Under the pieces are notes generated by a model that ran no database searches, had not been told where the DNA came from, and saw nothing but the letters and a program-made list of their open reading frames with translations. The translations under genes and the position numbers were made by a program. Below are positions 34,789 to 43,699 of a stretch of 64,000 nt of DNA, piece after piece; position 1 is the stretch's first letter; each line of letters starts with the position of its first letter. Source of the stretch: Paraclostridium ghonii (GTDB lineage Bacteria; Bacillota; Clostridia; Peptostreptococcales; Peptostreptococcaceae); the NCBI RefSeq assembly GCF_030815085.1, contig NZ_JAUSWG010000003.1; one strand, given 5' to 3'.

Positions 34789-34809
34789 ATATAATATTAA
34801 AATTTAAAA

Positions 34810-35170
34810 TTAAGGAATTTTTATTTCTATTACTTCATCTTTAAAATATTTTTCATTGCCATGACTGTAAAAAATAGGTGTTATTATTATTTTCTTTTCT
34901 GTTCCTTTAAGTTCAAAATCACAGTATACCATATCTTGATCATCATCAATAGCACTCATAGAACTGCTTAAATCTTTGTCACTTTCATCTGTTACTAATA
35001 ATAAGAGTAATTCATGATCTGAAATATGTCCTTATACATTCATTTTAATCTTTGCTGATACAGCAGACATCCTTATATCATCAATCTTTAATTTACATTT
35101 TGTATTCCATTCACTTATATAAATGATTTTGTTCTTTTCAATAATTTTCATATCATTAGATATATTAGAG
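34810..35170 (-). pseudogene. Remnant of a secreted or DUF4179-like protein
   Basis: On the minus strand a coding-like frame reads NDMKIIEKNKIIYISEWNTK, then a TAA at 35032-35034, then GHISDHELLLLLVTDESDKD and on to a proper stop at 34810-34812. There is no start codon with a ribosome site. It looks like the C-terminal part of an extracytoplasmic beta-rich protein related to the anti-sigma gene family nearby. Resemblance is by eye only. Confidence 0.55.
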
Positions 35171-35301
35171 CTATTTAAGATTTACTTCTAAATTTGGAGA
35201 ATAACTAGAAGCAAAATTAGTTCAAACTGCAACTACTAGATATGAATTAATAATATAGTAATAAGTAGAATGCATCTTTAAGCTTATGAGCGACGTTCTA
35301 A

Positions 35302-35616
35302 TCAATTTTAAAGATTAATCTGAGGAATATTGCTGGCGGAACTCGTTTTAATTGTTCTAGTGTCAAATTTAGGATTCTCAGCTATAGTTACACTGGATTT
35401 GTTAAATCTATAATATTTACTATATATCACATAATAACCTTTGACGTTAGTTCTATAAATGAATGTATTATCTTATCAATATTTACACTTTCAGCTGGAA
35501 TATGTTTAGGATATATTTATATTAAAACCTCTAGCTTACTACCTTGCATTTCAATACATACTGCATATAATATAAGTCAAAATATTATATCTCTAGGTTT
35601 AACGCTATTAATTTAG
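35302..35616 (+). pseudogene. Remnant of a CPBP-family membrane protease gene
   Basis: The frame ending at 35616 reads FTLSAGICLGYIYIKTSSLL, then SIHTAYNISQNII, matching the last conserved helices (with the H-x-x-x-N motif) of CPBP intramembrane proteins. Upstream (SYTGFVKSIIFTIYH) keeps a likely second motif. The EExxxR motif and the N-terminal half are missing. Confidence 0.6.
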
Positions 35617-35735
35617 GTGTTCAAAATATTTATATTAAATTTGGGTATTCTTTAGTAATTTTTATAATAACTAAATTGAAATATCAATTGAATTTAATAT
35701 AAACTAAAAATAAATTCTCTTTTAGTGGAGTAGTG

Positions 35736-35788
35736 AATATGTATGGAAATATGCTCATTGAAAAATATAAGACCATACATATTTTTTA
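35736..35788 (+). terminator. Hairpin before the second ABC operon
   Basis: AATATGTATGG (35736-35746) pairs with CCATACATATT (35773-35783), followed by T residues. Confidence 0.7.
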
Positions 35789-35880
35789 CATTTTTTTACA
35801 ATTATTTTTTTTTAATATATAATATAATTGCTTATTTTTAAATAAAAAAATTATATTTATAAAAAGGGAGTTTAAAATTT

Positions 35881-36807
35881 ATGTCAGAGTTAGAAGTTTT
35901 AAAGTTAGAAAATATTTCTAAAAGTTATTCTAAAAAAGAAGTATTAAAGGATATCAGTTTTTCAGCAAACCCAGGAGAAATTTTAGGTATTGTAGGGCCT
36001 AACGGTGCTGGCAAAACAACTATAATGAAAATAATATCTGGTCTTACAAAAAAATATACTGGAAATGTATATATAAATGGGGAAAATATAAGAAAATCTA
36101 CTAAAAATAGTACTAAACAAATTGGATGCGTAATTGAGGCTCCTGGATTTTATCCAGATTTAACAGGCTATGAAAATTTACTTTTCTTTGCAAAGATTTC
36201 TGGACTAAAAGATAAAAGTGAAATTAATCAAATTTCCAAAATTTTAGAATTAGATAATTACTTAAATACAAAGGCTAAAAAGTATTCTTTAGGCTTAAAG
36301 CAACGTTTAGGTGTTGCTCAAGCTGTTTTAACATCACCTAAAATATTAATTTTAGATGAACCTACAAATGGATTAGATCCTGAGATAGTTCCACAAATAA
36401 GAAACTTTATTAAAAAAATAGCTCTAGAAAAAAATATGGTTGTTATTATTTCTTCGCATATACTTTCTGAAATTGAGTCTATTTGCAACAAAGTGCTTTT
36501 TATGCAAAAAGGTGAAATAATCAAAATTGAGGATTTAACGAATTCGGATGACAATAAAAGTGTAATTGCTTTTGAAACCAGTATGGTTGAAGAATTAGAA
36601 TCATTTTTAGCAACAAAAGAAATACTCCATGAAATCATTAATGATAATACTGTTTATGTAAATTATCCTTATGAAAATTTAGAAACTTTAATTTCTCAAA
36701 TTTACGAGAACAAAATTCGCTTTAAAAGCGTATATAAAGCCAAACTTAGTTTAGAGTCTAAGTATTTAAAAATCATGGAGGAATCAAAAAATGAAATCAA
36801 TAATTAA
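35881..36807 (+). CDS. ABC transporter ATPase, BcrA type (second system)
   Basis: 308 residues with Walker A (GPNGAGKTT), signature (YSLGLKQRLGVAQ), Walker B (LILDEPTNGLDPE) and an H-loop (SSHILSE). Similar to the ATPase at 654-1577 in its first 220 residues, but with AGA-rich codon use like the surrounding plasmid. GGGAG at 35866 supports the start. Its end overlaps the next permease gene by 17 bases. It probably drives export of, or protection from, antimicrobial peptides such as bacitracin-like drugs or the RiPP made by this plasmid. Confidence 0.9.
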   Translation: MSELEVLKLENISKSYSKKEVLKDISFSANPGEILGIVGPNGAGKTTIMKIISGLTKKYTGNVYINGENIRKSTKNSTKQIGCVIEAPGFYPDLTGYENLLFFAKISGLKDKSEINQISKILELDNYLNTKAKKYSLGLKQRLGVAQAVLTSPKILILDEPTNGLDPEIVPQIRNFIKKIALEKNMVVIISSHILSEIESICNKVLFMQKGEIIKIEDLTNSDDNKSVIAFETSMVEELESFLATKEILHEIINDNTVYVNYPYENLETLISQIYENKIRFKSVYKAKLSLESKYLKIMEESKNEINN

Positions 36808-37528
36808 TTTATCTTATATGGACTTAAAAAATTTTTTAAAATCTATAATGTTTAAAGTCGGATTGTTAATACCTATAGGATTCTCTTTATTATTGACATG
36901 TATTATATTTAAACGAAATGTGATAATTGATGATTTTACACCTATGTTAGGACAATTTCTTTATATAACAATAATAATATTTACAGCTCAAATATTATTA
37001 AAAGATATTTTAAGTAATACAGATAAACAATTATTTACTGGTAAATTTAATAGATCTGAAATTTTACTTTCTAAGTTTTTTTCAATATTGATAATAGGAG
37101 TTTTTTTATCTTTATTTATTCAAATAATAGCATTCTTAATGAATATAATCATTTATAAAAAAGATGGATTTTATATGTTTTTAAATTTAGAACATATAAA
37201 AATCATTTTTTCATATACATTAATTACTTTATTTGTAGGAAGTATTATGTTATTAGTTGTTTCTATTTTTTATAAAAAAACTAAACCTATATTGCTGGTT
37301 GGAATGAGCTTATTTATGATTAATTATTTTAATCCTTTCATAATTACTTCATGTAAAGAACTTATTATTTCTAATAACGTTCTATATTTGTATAGTAAAA
37401 CACCTTTTTTTAAATGTTCAAACCTTATATTAGGAGACTACAATTATATTTATTTTATTATACTTTTAATTAGTTCTCTTATATTTAATATTTTAAATAT
37501 AATTATTATAAATAATAAAGAAATTTAG
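36791..37528 (+). CDS. ABC transporter permease (second system, subunit 1)
   Basis: 245 residues and about six membrane helices. ABC-2/BcrB-like by layout and by its gene position; sequence similarity to the first system is low. GGAGG at 36778-36782 lies inside the ATPase gene, so translation is coupled. Its stop at 37526-37528 is followed at once by the ribosome site of the next gene. Confidence 0.8.
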   Translation: MKSIINLSYMDLKNFLKSIMFKVGLLIPIGFSLLLTCIIFKRNVIIDDFTPMLGQFLYITIIIFTAQILLKDILSNTDKQLFTGKFNRSEILLSKFFSILIIGVFLSLFIQIIAFLMNIIIYKKDGFYMFLNLEHIKIIFSYTLITLFVGSIMLLVVSIFYKKTKPILLVGMSLFMINYFNPFIITSCKELIISNNVLYLYSKTPFFKCSNLILGDYNYIYFIILLISSLIFNILNIIIINNKEI

Positions 37529-37542
37529 TGAGGATATATAAA

Positions 37543-38235
37543 ATGAATTTACTTACACTAGAATTTAAAAAAAATAAGCTTTTTACTAATTTAATTACAC
37601 AACTTTTTATATTTATGCTTATTATAATTACTGTTTGTTTTATAAATAATGGAAATATAGCTGAAACCTTATCATTAAACATAATTCCATATTTTGTATT
37701 ATCAAATGGATGCTTTGTTACGGCATCTGAATTTACAAATAATACAGATAAAATTATATTTACTGGAATTTACAATAGAAAAGACATATTAATATCAAAA
37801 CTTAGTTATTTGATTATATCTAGTATTATTTCCTTAATATTAGCAATTAGTAGTTTATATATAACTAGCTTTTTCATTGATATTTCGAGGTTAAATAGTA
37901 CATTTATTATGTCTGCCTTAAAAGTTACCCTATTATATACCTTTACTGTTGGTTCTTTTATGATATTAGTATCTATAATAAGTCGAAGTAGTATTTTTAC
38001 AGGAATAATAACATATATTTTATTCTTTGATTTAACTTTTACTATACTAGGAAGTATAGTGGGAGGAACAAAAGATAAGTTAATTTTAAACTTAATTCAA
38101 TTTAATCCATTATACTTATCTGAGTTAGGATTTACGGTGTTTCATTATAATTTAAATCAAAGCATAAGTATGTTTATTAGTGGTATATTTTTCTTTGCAC
38201 TAGCTTGCTTTATTTTAGATAGAATCGATATTTAA
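37543..38235 (+). CDS. ABC transporter permease (second system, subunit 2)
   Basis: 230 residues with six likely membrane helices. ATG at 37543 is preferred over a GTG at 37528, because AGGA at 37530-37534 is its ribosome site. It shares short blocks with the preceding permease (FTGIYNRKDILISKL versus FTGKFNRSEILLSKF), so the two probably arose by duplication and would pair in the membrane. Confidence 0.8.
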   Translation: MNLLTLEFKKNKLFTNLITQLFIFMLIIITVCFINNGNIAETLSLNIIPYFVLSNGCFVTASEFTNNTDKIIFTGIYNRKDILISKLSYLIISSIISLILAISSLYITSFFIDISRLNSTFIMSALKVTLLYTFTVGSFMILVSIISRSSIFTGIITYILFFDLTFTILGSIVGGTKDKLILNLIQFNPLYLSELGFTVFHYNLNQSISMFISGIFFFALACFILDRIDI

Positions 38236-38383
38236 ATTTAATTAACTCGTTGTAAATCATATAGAAATTTTTTATAAAAGAAGGAAAAATATACTTTCTT
38301 GTATTTAATAGTATTTCTTTAGTATTTAATAGTATTTAGCAACATCTACACACATTGATATAACTGGAGTTCAAAGCACGAAA
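38236..38383. other. Spacer between ABC operon and origin
   Basis: No gene. AGTATTTCTTTAGTATTTAATAGTATTTAG direct repeats (about 38308-38340, written in part) make an AT-rich stretch next to the iterons, as expected for a melting region. Confidence 0.4.
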
Positions 38384-38546
38384 GGTAACAATTTGATACG
38401 ATAAGGTAACAATTTGATACCCTAAAGGTAACAATTTGATACGATAAGGTAACAATTTGATACTCTAAAGGTAACAATTTGATACGATAAGGTAACAGTT
38501 TGATACCTAAACTGTTACCTTATTTAATACTTAAAAAGGTAACGAA
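38384..38546 (+). repeat. Plasmid replication origin: iteron array
   Basis: Six direct copies of GGTAACAATTTGATAC start at 38384, 38405, 38427, 38448, 38470 and 38491 (the last reads AGTTTGATAC). Starts are 21 or 22 bases apart, two helical turns, so bound initiators face the same side. An inverted partial copy (AACTGTTACC, 38510-38519) and a half copy (AAGGTAACG, about 38537) follow. They lie 220 bases before the Rep_3 gene. Confidence 0.93.
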
Positions 38547-38590
38547 AATTAAAACACGTTGCCTACATCGTATTTATTAGCTATAATTAC

Positions 38591-38599
38591 TGTGGAGAA
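38591..38599 (+). promoter_or_regulatory. Possible DnaA box at the origin
   Basis: TGTGGAGAA differs at one base from the consensus TGTGGATAA and lies between iterons and rep. Confidence 0.35.
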
Positions 38600-38637
38600 A
38601 GAAATTTAATAAAAATAAGATTTTAGATAATGTAAGG

Positions 38638-38653
38638 GTATCAAATTGTTACC
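38638..38653 (-). promoter_or_regulatory. Inverted iteron ahead of rep, likely autorepressor site
   Basis: GTATCAAATTGTTACC is the exact reverse complement of the iteron, alone and 116 bases before the rep ATG. In Rep_3 plasmids the initiator often represses its own gene through such an inverted site. Confidence 0.75.
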
Positions 38654-38768
38654 TTTTATATTGTGAACAATTAACTATACATCAATTATTATTTTGATTT
38701 TACATATTGATTTTCCAATATTCCAATATAAAAAAGGCAACAATTCCATAATATAAAGGGGAATTTTT

Positions 38769-39929
38769 ATGAGTGAAACTATAGTAAATGATAACTGTAT
38801 AGAATTATTAATGCAATCAAAGCAATTAGTACATACAAGTTATGAGGTTACAGCAATTCAAAACAGAATTTTTTATTACTGCTTGCTAACTGCACAAAAA
38901 GAAAAAAGTGGAGAATTAAGTTGTGTTATAAAGTTAGAGGATATAAAAAAACTTATTCCAAACAAAAACCAAAGAACTTTACAAAACATAAAAAAAACAA
39001 TACAAATATTAAAACAAACATCTTTGGAGTTTGAAAAAAGAGAAGATGGAGATACAATAGAATGTGATTACAATTTAATTGCAGGAAGTGAATACAATGT
39101 AAATAAAGAAGTGTTTAAAATAAAGCTGGCAGATAGATTATATAGACATTTAATTGACTATACTGTATACGCTCCTTTAAACTTAGATATCTTAACTAAA
39201 TTTAAAAGTTTTTATGCTCAAAGGTTATATGAGTTGTTAAGGTTGTGGAGTAGAACGGATACATTAATAACTAAAAGTTTTAAAATAGATCAATTAAGGT
39301 TCATATTGGGAGTAGAAACCAAATATCCAGAATATAAGAACTTTAAGCAAAGAGTACTAAACCAAGCGATTAAGGAAATAAATCAAGTTGGAAATATGAA
39401 AGTGGATATAGAAGAAATAAAAAATGGTAGAAAAGTGGATGAAATTAAATTTATACTTTATGATTATGAGAAAAAAGTTTATTTTAAAAATAATGTAAAC
39501 AATTCTGTTCTGAAAAGTGAAAAAAAAGAAGAGTTAAACGACTGTGTAGAAAATGTAATCACAATTAATTGTAAAGAAAATGAGAAAGATAATTTTTACA
39601 TTCCAAATAAAAAGTTATTTACAACAAAGACACTAGATAACTTTAAAAGAGATTTTAATGAATATGATTTTAAGGATAGTTTTTATAAAAAATTATTACA
39701 AGAGTCAATTTTAACAACACTTGAAAAAGATGATGAAGAAAAAATAAAAGTTAAATCTTATAATTATTTTAAAAAGACACTAGAAAATAAAATAAAAGAT
39801 TGTTTAAAACATAGTAACGATTTGATTAAAGAGAAAAGAATACTAAATTCAAAGATTCATAATTATTCGGGTAGTGCTGATTTTATGAAATATAGTGAAG
39901 ATGAATTAGAAAGACTTTCAAAGATTTAA
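38769..39929 (+). CDS. Rep_3-family replication initiator
   Basis: 386 residues. The first 230 form the two winged-helix domains of Rep_3 initiators (SKQLVHTSYEVTAIQNRIFY, IKLEDIKKLIP, YAQRLYELLRLWS, FRxILG-like FILGVETKYPEYKNFKQRVL). It should bind the iterons just upstream and open the origin. The last 150 residues are charged and plasmid-specific. AAGGGG at 38754 is the ribosome site. Confidence 0.93.
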   Translation: MSETIVNDNCIELLMQSKQLVHTSYEVTAIQNRIFYYCLLTAQKEKSGELSCVIKLEDIKKLIPNKNQRTLQNIKKTIQILKQTSLEFEKREDGDTIECDYNLIAGSEYNVNKEVFKIKLADRLYRHLIDYTVYAPLNLDILTKFKSFYAQRLYELLRLWSRTDTLITKSFKIDQLRFILGVETKYPEYKNFKQRVLNQAIKEINQVGNMKVDIEEIKNGRKVDEIKFILYDYEKKVYFKNNVNNSVLKSEKKEELNDCVENVITINCKENEKDNFYIPNKKLFTTKTLDNFKRDFNEYDFKDSFYKKLLQESILTTLEKDDEEKIKVKSYNYFKKTLENKIKDCLKHSNDLIKEKRILNSKIHNYSGSADFMKYSEDELERLSKI

Positions 39930-40013
39930 CGAAATGTCCTCTTAGTATTGAATTGACATTAGTCTTATTTAGGTTTTTATACTAGAAAAAGATAAAGAAA
40001 GAGAGAGATTTAT

Positions 40014-40331
40014 ATGGACAATAAGAAATTATGGTTAAAAATTAGTGGGAGTATTACTTATTACTTTAAGTACTATAATACGAAATTAAGCAATGAAGAG
40101 TTATGGATGGATTATGTGGAGTATGCCCTACCAGATATGAAAGGGGATGGTGTTCACACTTATTTAGATAAACAAACGTTAGAAAGAGTTATTGTAGATG
40201 AAGAAATGATGGACAAGGCTAAAGATGCATTTATGGAGAGATTAGAAAAAAGAAGAGCTAAAGAAGTAAATGTAAAGGAAGAGAAGAAAGTATTAGCTAA
40301 AGTTATTGATATTTCAAAGTATAGAAAATAA
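40014..40331 (+). CDS. Small plasmid protein of unknown function
   Basis: 105 residues, highly charged, with aromatic-rich start (LWLKISGSITYYFKYYNTKL) and a Lys-rich tail ending in VIDISKYRK. GAGAGAG precedes the ATG. It follows rep in the same direction. No family is recognised; it may assist copy control. Confidence 0.6.
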   Translation: MDNKKLWLKISGSITYYFKYYNTKLSNEELWMDYVEYALPDMKGDGVHTYLDKQTLERVIVDEEMMDKAKDAFMERLEKRRAKEVNVKEEKKVLAKVIDISKYRK

Positions 40332-40518
40332 TAGAGAGTTTTTAGATTGTATTTTATAAAATAATTTGTAGAAATTAAGATTTTTAGTAGGTAATATAGT
40401 ATATTTGTAGAATATTCATATAAATAAGCTTTTGAGCAATAAGCTAAATCATCATTGTGATATTAGATAACAGATGTAGTTGCTCAAGCAAAGCGAAATT
40501 TTTATAGGAGGATATTTT

Positions 40519-40773
40519 ATGGATTTAAAAATAAGTGATTTACCTCCACAATTTGAAAATATAGCTATGAGAGTTGGAATAGATATAACTAAGATGCTAT
40601 TTGAAGAATTTGGAGGGACATCTGTGTACTTTCCTACTGAAAAGATGATATATAAAGAGGCCCGCGATAGAGAAATCATAGAAAGGTTTAATGGTTTTAA
40701 TGTAAAGGAATTAGCAAGTAGTTATAACATGTCTGAGAGTTATGTTAGATCTATTATTCGTAAAAATAAATAA
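40519..40773 (+). CDS. Mor-type transcription regulator
   Basis: 84 residues. The pattern GIDITKMLFEEFGGTSVYFPTEKM, shown in part as GGTSVYFPTE, followed by a C-terminal helix-turn-helix (NVKELASSYNMSESYVRSII) is that of the Mor/C activator family of phage Mu. AGGAGG at 40506-40511 chooses the ATG at 40519 over one at 40480. Plasmids and integrative elements of Firmicutes often carry such small Mor proteins. The target is unknown. Confidence 0.8.
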   Translation: MDLKISDLPPQFENIAMRVGIDITKMLFEEFGGTSVYFPTEKMIYKEARDREIIERFNGFNVKELASSYNMSESYVRSIIRKNK

Positions 40774-40893
40774 TCAGTTTAATTTTGAGTAATGTATGAA
40801 TCTTTTGGGGACATAAAAGAATTGATTTTTTATGAAATTAACTGTATTATTATAATCTAAATAAAGTTTTAGATTTTTAACAAAATACCTAAT

Positions 40894-40938
40894 AAAAAGG
40901 AGCTCCATAATCTATTTTTAGATATGGAGTTCTTTTTG
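40894..40938 (+). terminator. Terminator after the Mor gene region
   Basis: AAAAAGGAGCTCCATA pairs (with GU) with TATGGAGTTCTTTTT. Confidence 0.75.
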
Positions 40939-41236
40939 TAGCTTATATTTTATGGTTTTTTTGAATAGCTCTTTTATAAATATCTTCAATTACTTTCATT
41001 TCATCTTTTGTAAAATTACTTTATTAAAATAGCTTTTAGTGTATAAAATAATTTTAGTAACACTAGTTGATTGCTTATGAATAATTTTAAATCACATCAT
41101 TTACAAGCTAAATAACAAAAAATAAGGTAGAAGTTACTTAACTTGGTTTTAATACTATATTTTATTATTAAATAGCTAATTAACAATATTAAAAATAATA
41201 TTTAAATAAAAATAACAATTTAAGTTATAGTTATGG
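40939..41236. other. Gene-poor spacer with small remnant
   Basis: On the minus strand a short coding-like run (SNFTKDEMKVIEDIYKRAIQ, about 40968-41030) has no start and is a relic. From about 41142 the sequence resembles the end of repeat family 2 (TAATACTATATTTTATTA, TAGCTAATTAACAATATTAA). Confidence 0.45.
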
Positions 41237-41848
41237 TTAAATCAAGTTAAACATTGCTATCATTGATGATATTACATTTGCAATTCCATGAAGTAACCAA
41301 CTTGATAAAATAGAGCCCCCACTTAACTTCTCATTAATCATTCCCATTAACCAACCTATAGCCCCTGTAAAAAGGATTATAGCTATTGTTATAAATAAAT
41401 TTGATATAGAAATAAACATAATTCCATGTAACAATCCAAATAAGAATGCTTGTATTAAATTTCCTATATTAAAATCAAACTTATTTATAAGTCTTTTAGC
41501 TAAAAAACCTCTAAAGAAAATTTCTTCTGATAATCCCGTTTGGATAAATGCGTAAAGAAGTATAGGAACTAATGCAGATATACCTTTTCCAGCAAATTGA
41601 GATGTGGCTACATTAGGATTTCCCGATACTAATTTTAAAGTAAATATAGATGCAATAGAGAAAAATATAATAATTCCTAAAAAAGTAGTTATATATTTGG
41701 ATTTATTGTTTATTTCTATTTTTATTAGACCTATCCAATAAAAGAAATTTGAATCTTTTCTTCCCTTTAAAGCCCACCATATAAATGGAATTATAGACAT
41801 TATAATAACTTGAATAGATGAACTAATTGCTAACATTATAGTTTGCAT
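41237..41848 (-). CDS. CPBP-family intramembrane metalloprotease
   Basis: 203 residues and about seven membrane helices. The three family motifs are present: EEIFFRG, FGLLHG and HGIANV. Bacterial members are associated with prenyl-protein-like proteolysis or bacteriocin self-immunity. ATG at 41848 follows GGGGGAAG; a start at 41881 has no ribosome site. It stands alone on the minus strand. An immunity role is possible given the RiPP cluster on the same plasmid but is not shown. Confidence 0.88.
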   Translation of the reverse strand: MQTIMLAISSSIQVIIMSIIPFIWWALKGRKDSNFFYWIGLIKIEINNKSKYITTFLGIIIFFSIASIFTLKLVSGNPNVATSQFAGKGISALVPILLYAFIQTGLSEEIFFRGFLAKRLINKFDFNIGNLIQAFLFGLLHGIMFISISNLFITIAIILFTGAIGWLMGMINEKLSGGSILSSWLLHGIANVISSMIAMFNLI

Positions 41849-41917
41849 AATCTTCCCCCTTTTTATTAAGTAATAATCCAATCATTTAATTGGAAATATT
41901 ATACAAAAAAATTTGTA

Positions 41918-42052
41918 ATTTAACGAGTCTTTAAAAATACATTTAAATATGCATGCTAAAAATGCCCTTAGAATCCATTTATTTGGACGCTAAGAGCCTT
42001 AACTTTATCTCAAATACATAACTAGTATCTAAATGGAAATTTAGTGAATAGT
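41918..42052 (-). repeat. Dispersed palindromic repeat, copy 1
   Basis: Full copy: CTTTAAAAATACATTTAAAT, GCCCTTAGAATCCATTTATT, then the return arm and ACTTTATCTCAAATACATAA, then AAATGGAAATTTAGTGAATAG. It follows the radical SAM gene 3' end. Confidence 0.8.
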
Positions 42053-42742
42053 TTACACATTTAGTAATTTATTTTTGATTTCTTCAAATCTTTCATCAGA
42101 TATTCCAAGTTTTTTCTTAAAGATTTCATCATCTATTCTTACAACAACAACTTTATCAGGAGATATTTCTTTTATAATATCTTTTATTTTTTCAACTGAT
42201 CCATCATCATCGTTGTATCCTTTAACAATAGTAACTTCAAATATAAATTTGCCTTCATATTGATTATTAAAAGTAACCATATTTTTAATATATTGCTCTA
42301 GTGTGTATCCTTCAATCGGTCTTTGAACTTTTTGGAAGTGCTCCTCTGTTGTTACTTTTATTTCTCCTATAACTTCATCACACTTATTGGCAACTTTTAT
42401 ATATTCATCTTTAGCTAGTAAGTATCCGTTAGAAAGTAATCTCACTGCTAGTCCTTTTGATTTAATAAAATCTATTATATCTTCTATTTTGTCATTTACT
42501 AAAGCCTCTCCCATTGAGTTAATAAATATTAATTCTGGCTTTTTATCTTCTATCATTTTACCTAATTCAATAAGAGAACTATCTACTCTATCAAATGATT
42601 TTTGTGTATCTACCTTATTTTTTGACCTTCCGATAGGGCAAAATATACAGTCAAAGTTGCAATATTTTTCTGGTAGAACATTAACTTCTAATACTCTTTT
42701 TTCATCTTCAATATAAATGCATTTGTAACTAAAATTGCTCAT
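42053..42742 (-). CDS. Radical SAM protein, COG0731-like
   Basis: 229 residues. CNFDCIFCPIG (about residues 28-38) is the CxxxCxxC cluster motif. The remainder keeps a compact radical SAM barrel (LIFINSMGEALVND, VRLLSNGYLL, EVIGEIKVTT) similar to the COG0731 group of wyosine-like enzymes, without an added SPASM domain. ATG at 42742 follows GGAGTGG. It lies downstream of the B3/B4 gene and shares its riboswitch. Substrate unknown; a role linked to tRNA or to a guanidino/amino-acid compound could be imagined. Confidence 0.85.
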   Translation of the reverse strand: MSNFSYKCIYIEDEKRVLEVNVLPEKYCNFDCIFCPIGRSKNKVDTQKSFDRVDSSLIELGKMIEDKKPELIFINSMGEALVNDKIEDIIDFIKSKGLAVRLLSNGYLLAKDEYIKVANKCDEVIGEIKVTTEEHFQKVQRPIEGYTLEQYIKNMVTFNNQYEGKFIFEVTIVKGYNDDDGSVEKIKDIIKEISPDKVVVVRIDDEIFKKKLGISDERFEEIKNKLLNV

Positions 42743-42761
42743 AATATTCCACTCCTTCAAG

Positions 42762-43469
42762 TTAGCTTATAACTACCTCTTTATTATTAATATCAAGTAT
42801 AGAAATACTACACTTTCCATTAAGATTTTCTTGCACTAATTTTGATAAATCTTTTAGCGCATTTTCAAATTCGACTACTCTTTTTTCATCAACTAATTCA
42901 ATACACAAAAATGCATTTTTTGTATCTTCAGTTAGCATTGTTCTTACAGATTCACGCCAGTTCCAACATCTACAAATAGCTCCTTCATCATCTTTGTATA
43001 CTATTTCACCTTCATATGGAGGTTCATTCTTATCTGTTCCTAATGTAATAAAACTTTCATCCCCCATAGCTTTAGTTAGCCTTATATCTCCAACAAATTT
43101 GTCTATATCCTCACCACCACATGGTAATGCATACTTTAATGAGATTGAATTATAGATATCGACTAAAGGATTAATAGTTCCTAAATTCTTTCCAGTAGAA
43201 ATACGCTTTAATAACGCTTCAATCGAAGACCTTGCACCTTTTTTTGTTTTAAATTTTTTAAATGCATCTCTCCATACTTTTATTACTTCATTACTACTAA
43301 ATTCCTTATTTTGTAAGTACTTTGTAACTTCTTTTTCTGACTCAGAAATCATATTTTTATATCTGTCCTTATCTTTTATAGTGTTATCTATGCCGTGGCA
43401 AGTAATAATACCTATCTTTGTATTTGGAAATACGCTTAAAAATTCATCTTCAATTATAAATTTTTTCAT
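42762..43469 (-). CDS. B3/B4 tRNA-binding-domain protein
   Basis: 235 residues with the B3/B4 fold found in the phenylalanyl-tRNA synthetase beta chain and in free-standing editing-like proteins: ARSSIEALLKRI, GTINPLVDIYNSISLKYALP, GGEDI and a C-terminal CRCWNWRESVRTMLT. Stand-alone members may edit mischarged tRNAs, but this is not proven. AGGAGGG lies 7 bases before the ATG. The gene is led by a ykkC-family riboswitch, and a radical SAM gene follows after 19 bases. Confidence 0.88.
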   Translation of the reverse strand: MKKFIIEDEFLSVFPNTKIGIITCHGIDNTIKDKDRYKNMISESEKEVTKYLQNKEFSSNEVIKVWRDAFKKFKTKKGARSSIEALLKRISTGKNLGTINPLVDIYNSISLKYALPCGGEDIDKFVGDIRLTKAMGDESFITLGTDKNEPPYEGEIVYKDDEGAICRCWNWRESVRTMLTEDTKNAFLCIELVDEKRVVEFENALKDLSKLVQENLNGKCSISILDINNKEVVIS

Positions 43470-43501
43470 TTAAATTCCCTCCTAAAATAATTTAAATACA
43501 A

Positions 43502-43620
43502 AAAAGCCTAAAAAATATTATAAAATATCTCCCAGGCTTTTATCCTTCCGTGTCCACAATAGACTGTGTGTTTTCTCTCGGACCAGCTAGTTAAAAACTA
43601 CGGAACCCTAGAAAACCTTT
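43502..43620 (-). promoter_or_regulatory. ykkC-family riboswitch (guanidine-I-like) with terminator
   Basis: Read on the minus strand, 43620 to about 43530 holds the ykkC landmarks in order: CTAGGGTTCCG, CTGGTCCGAGAG, ACACGG, AAGGATAAAAGCC and TGGGAGA. Right after it, AAGCCT can pair with AGGCTT at 43503-43508 before a T run, forming a terminator that ligand binding would prevent. It controls the B3/B4 and radical SAM genes. Best fit is the guanidine subclass; ppGpp, PRPP and nucleotide subclasses share some of these motifs. Confidence 0.88.
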
Positions 43621-43699
43621 AATAATTAAATTATAATTTGAGATAAATTTTAACATACTACTAAATTTATTTCAAATTTAATTAGTTTCATTAGTCTAC

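Noticed and set aside
38384..38506. Short regularly spaced repeats as a CRISPR array
   Set aside because: Units are 16 bases with only 5-6 bases between them, next to a Rep_3 gene; they are iterons.
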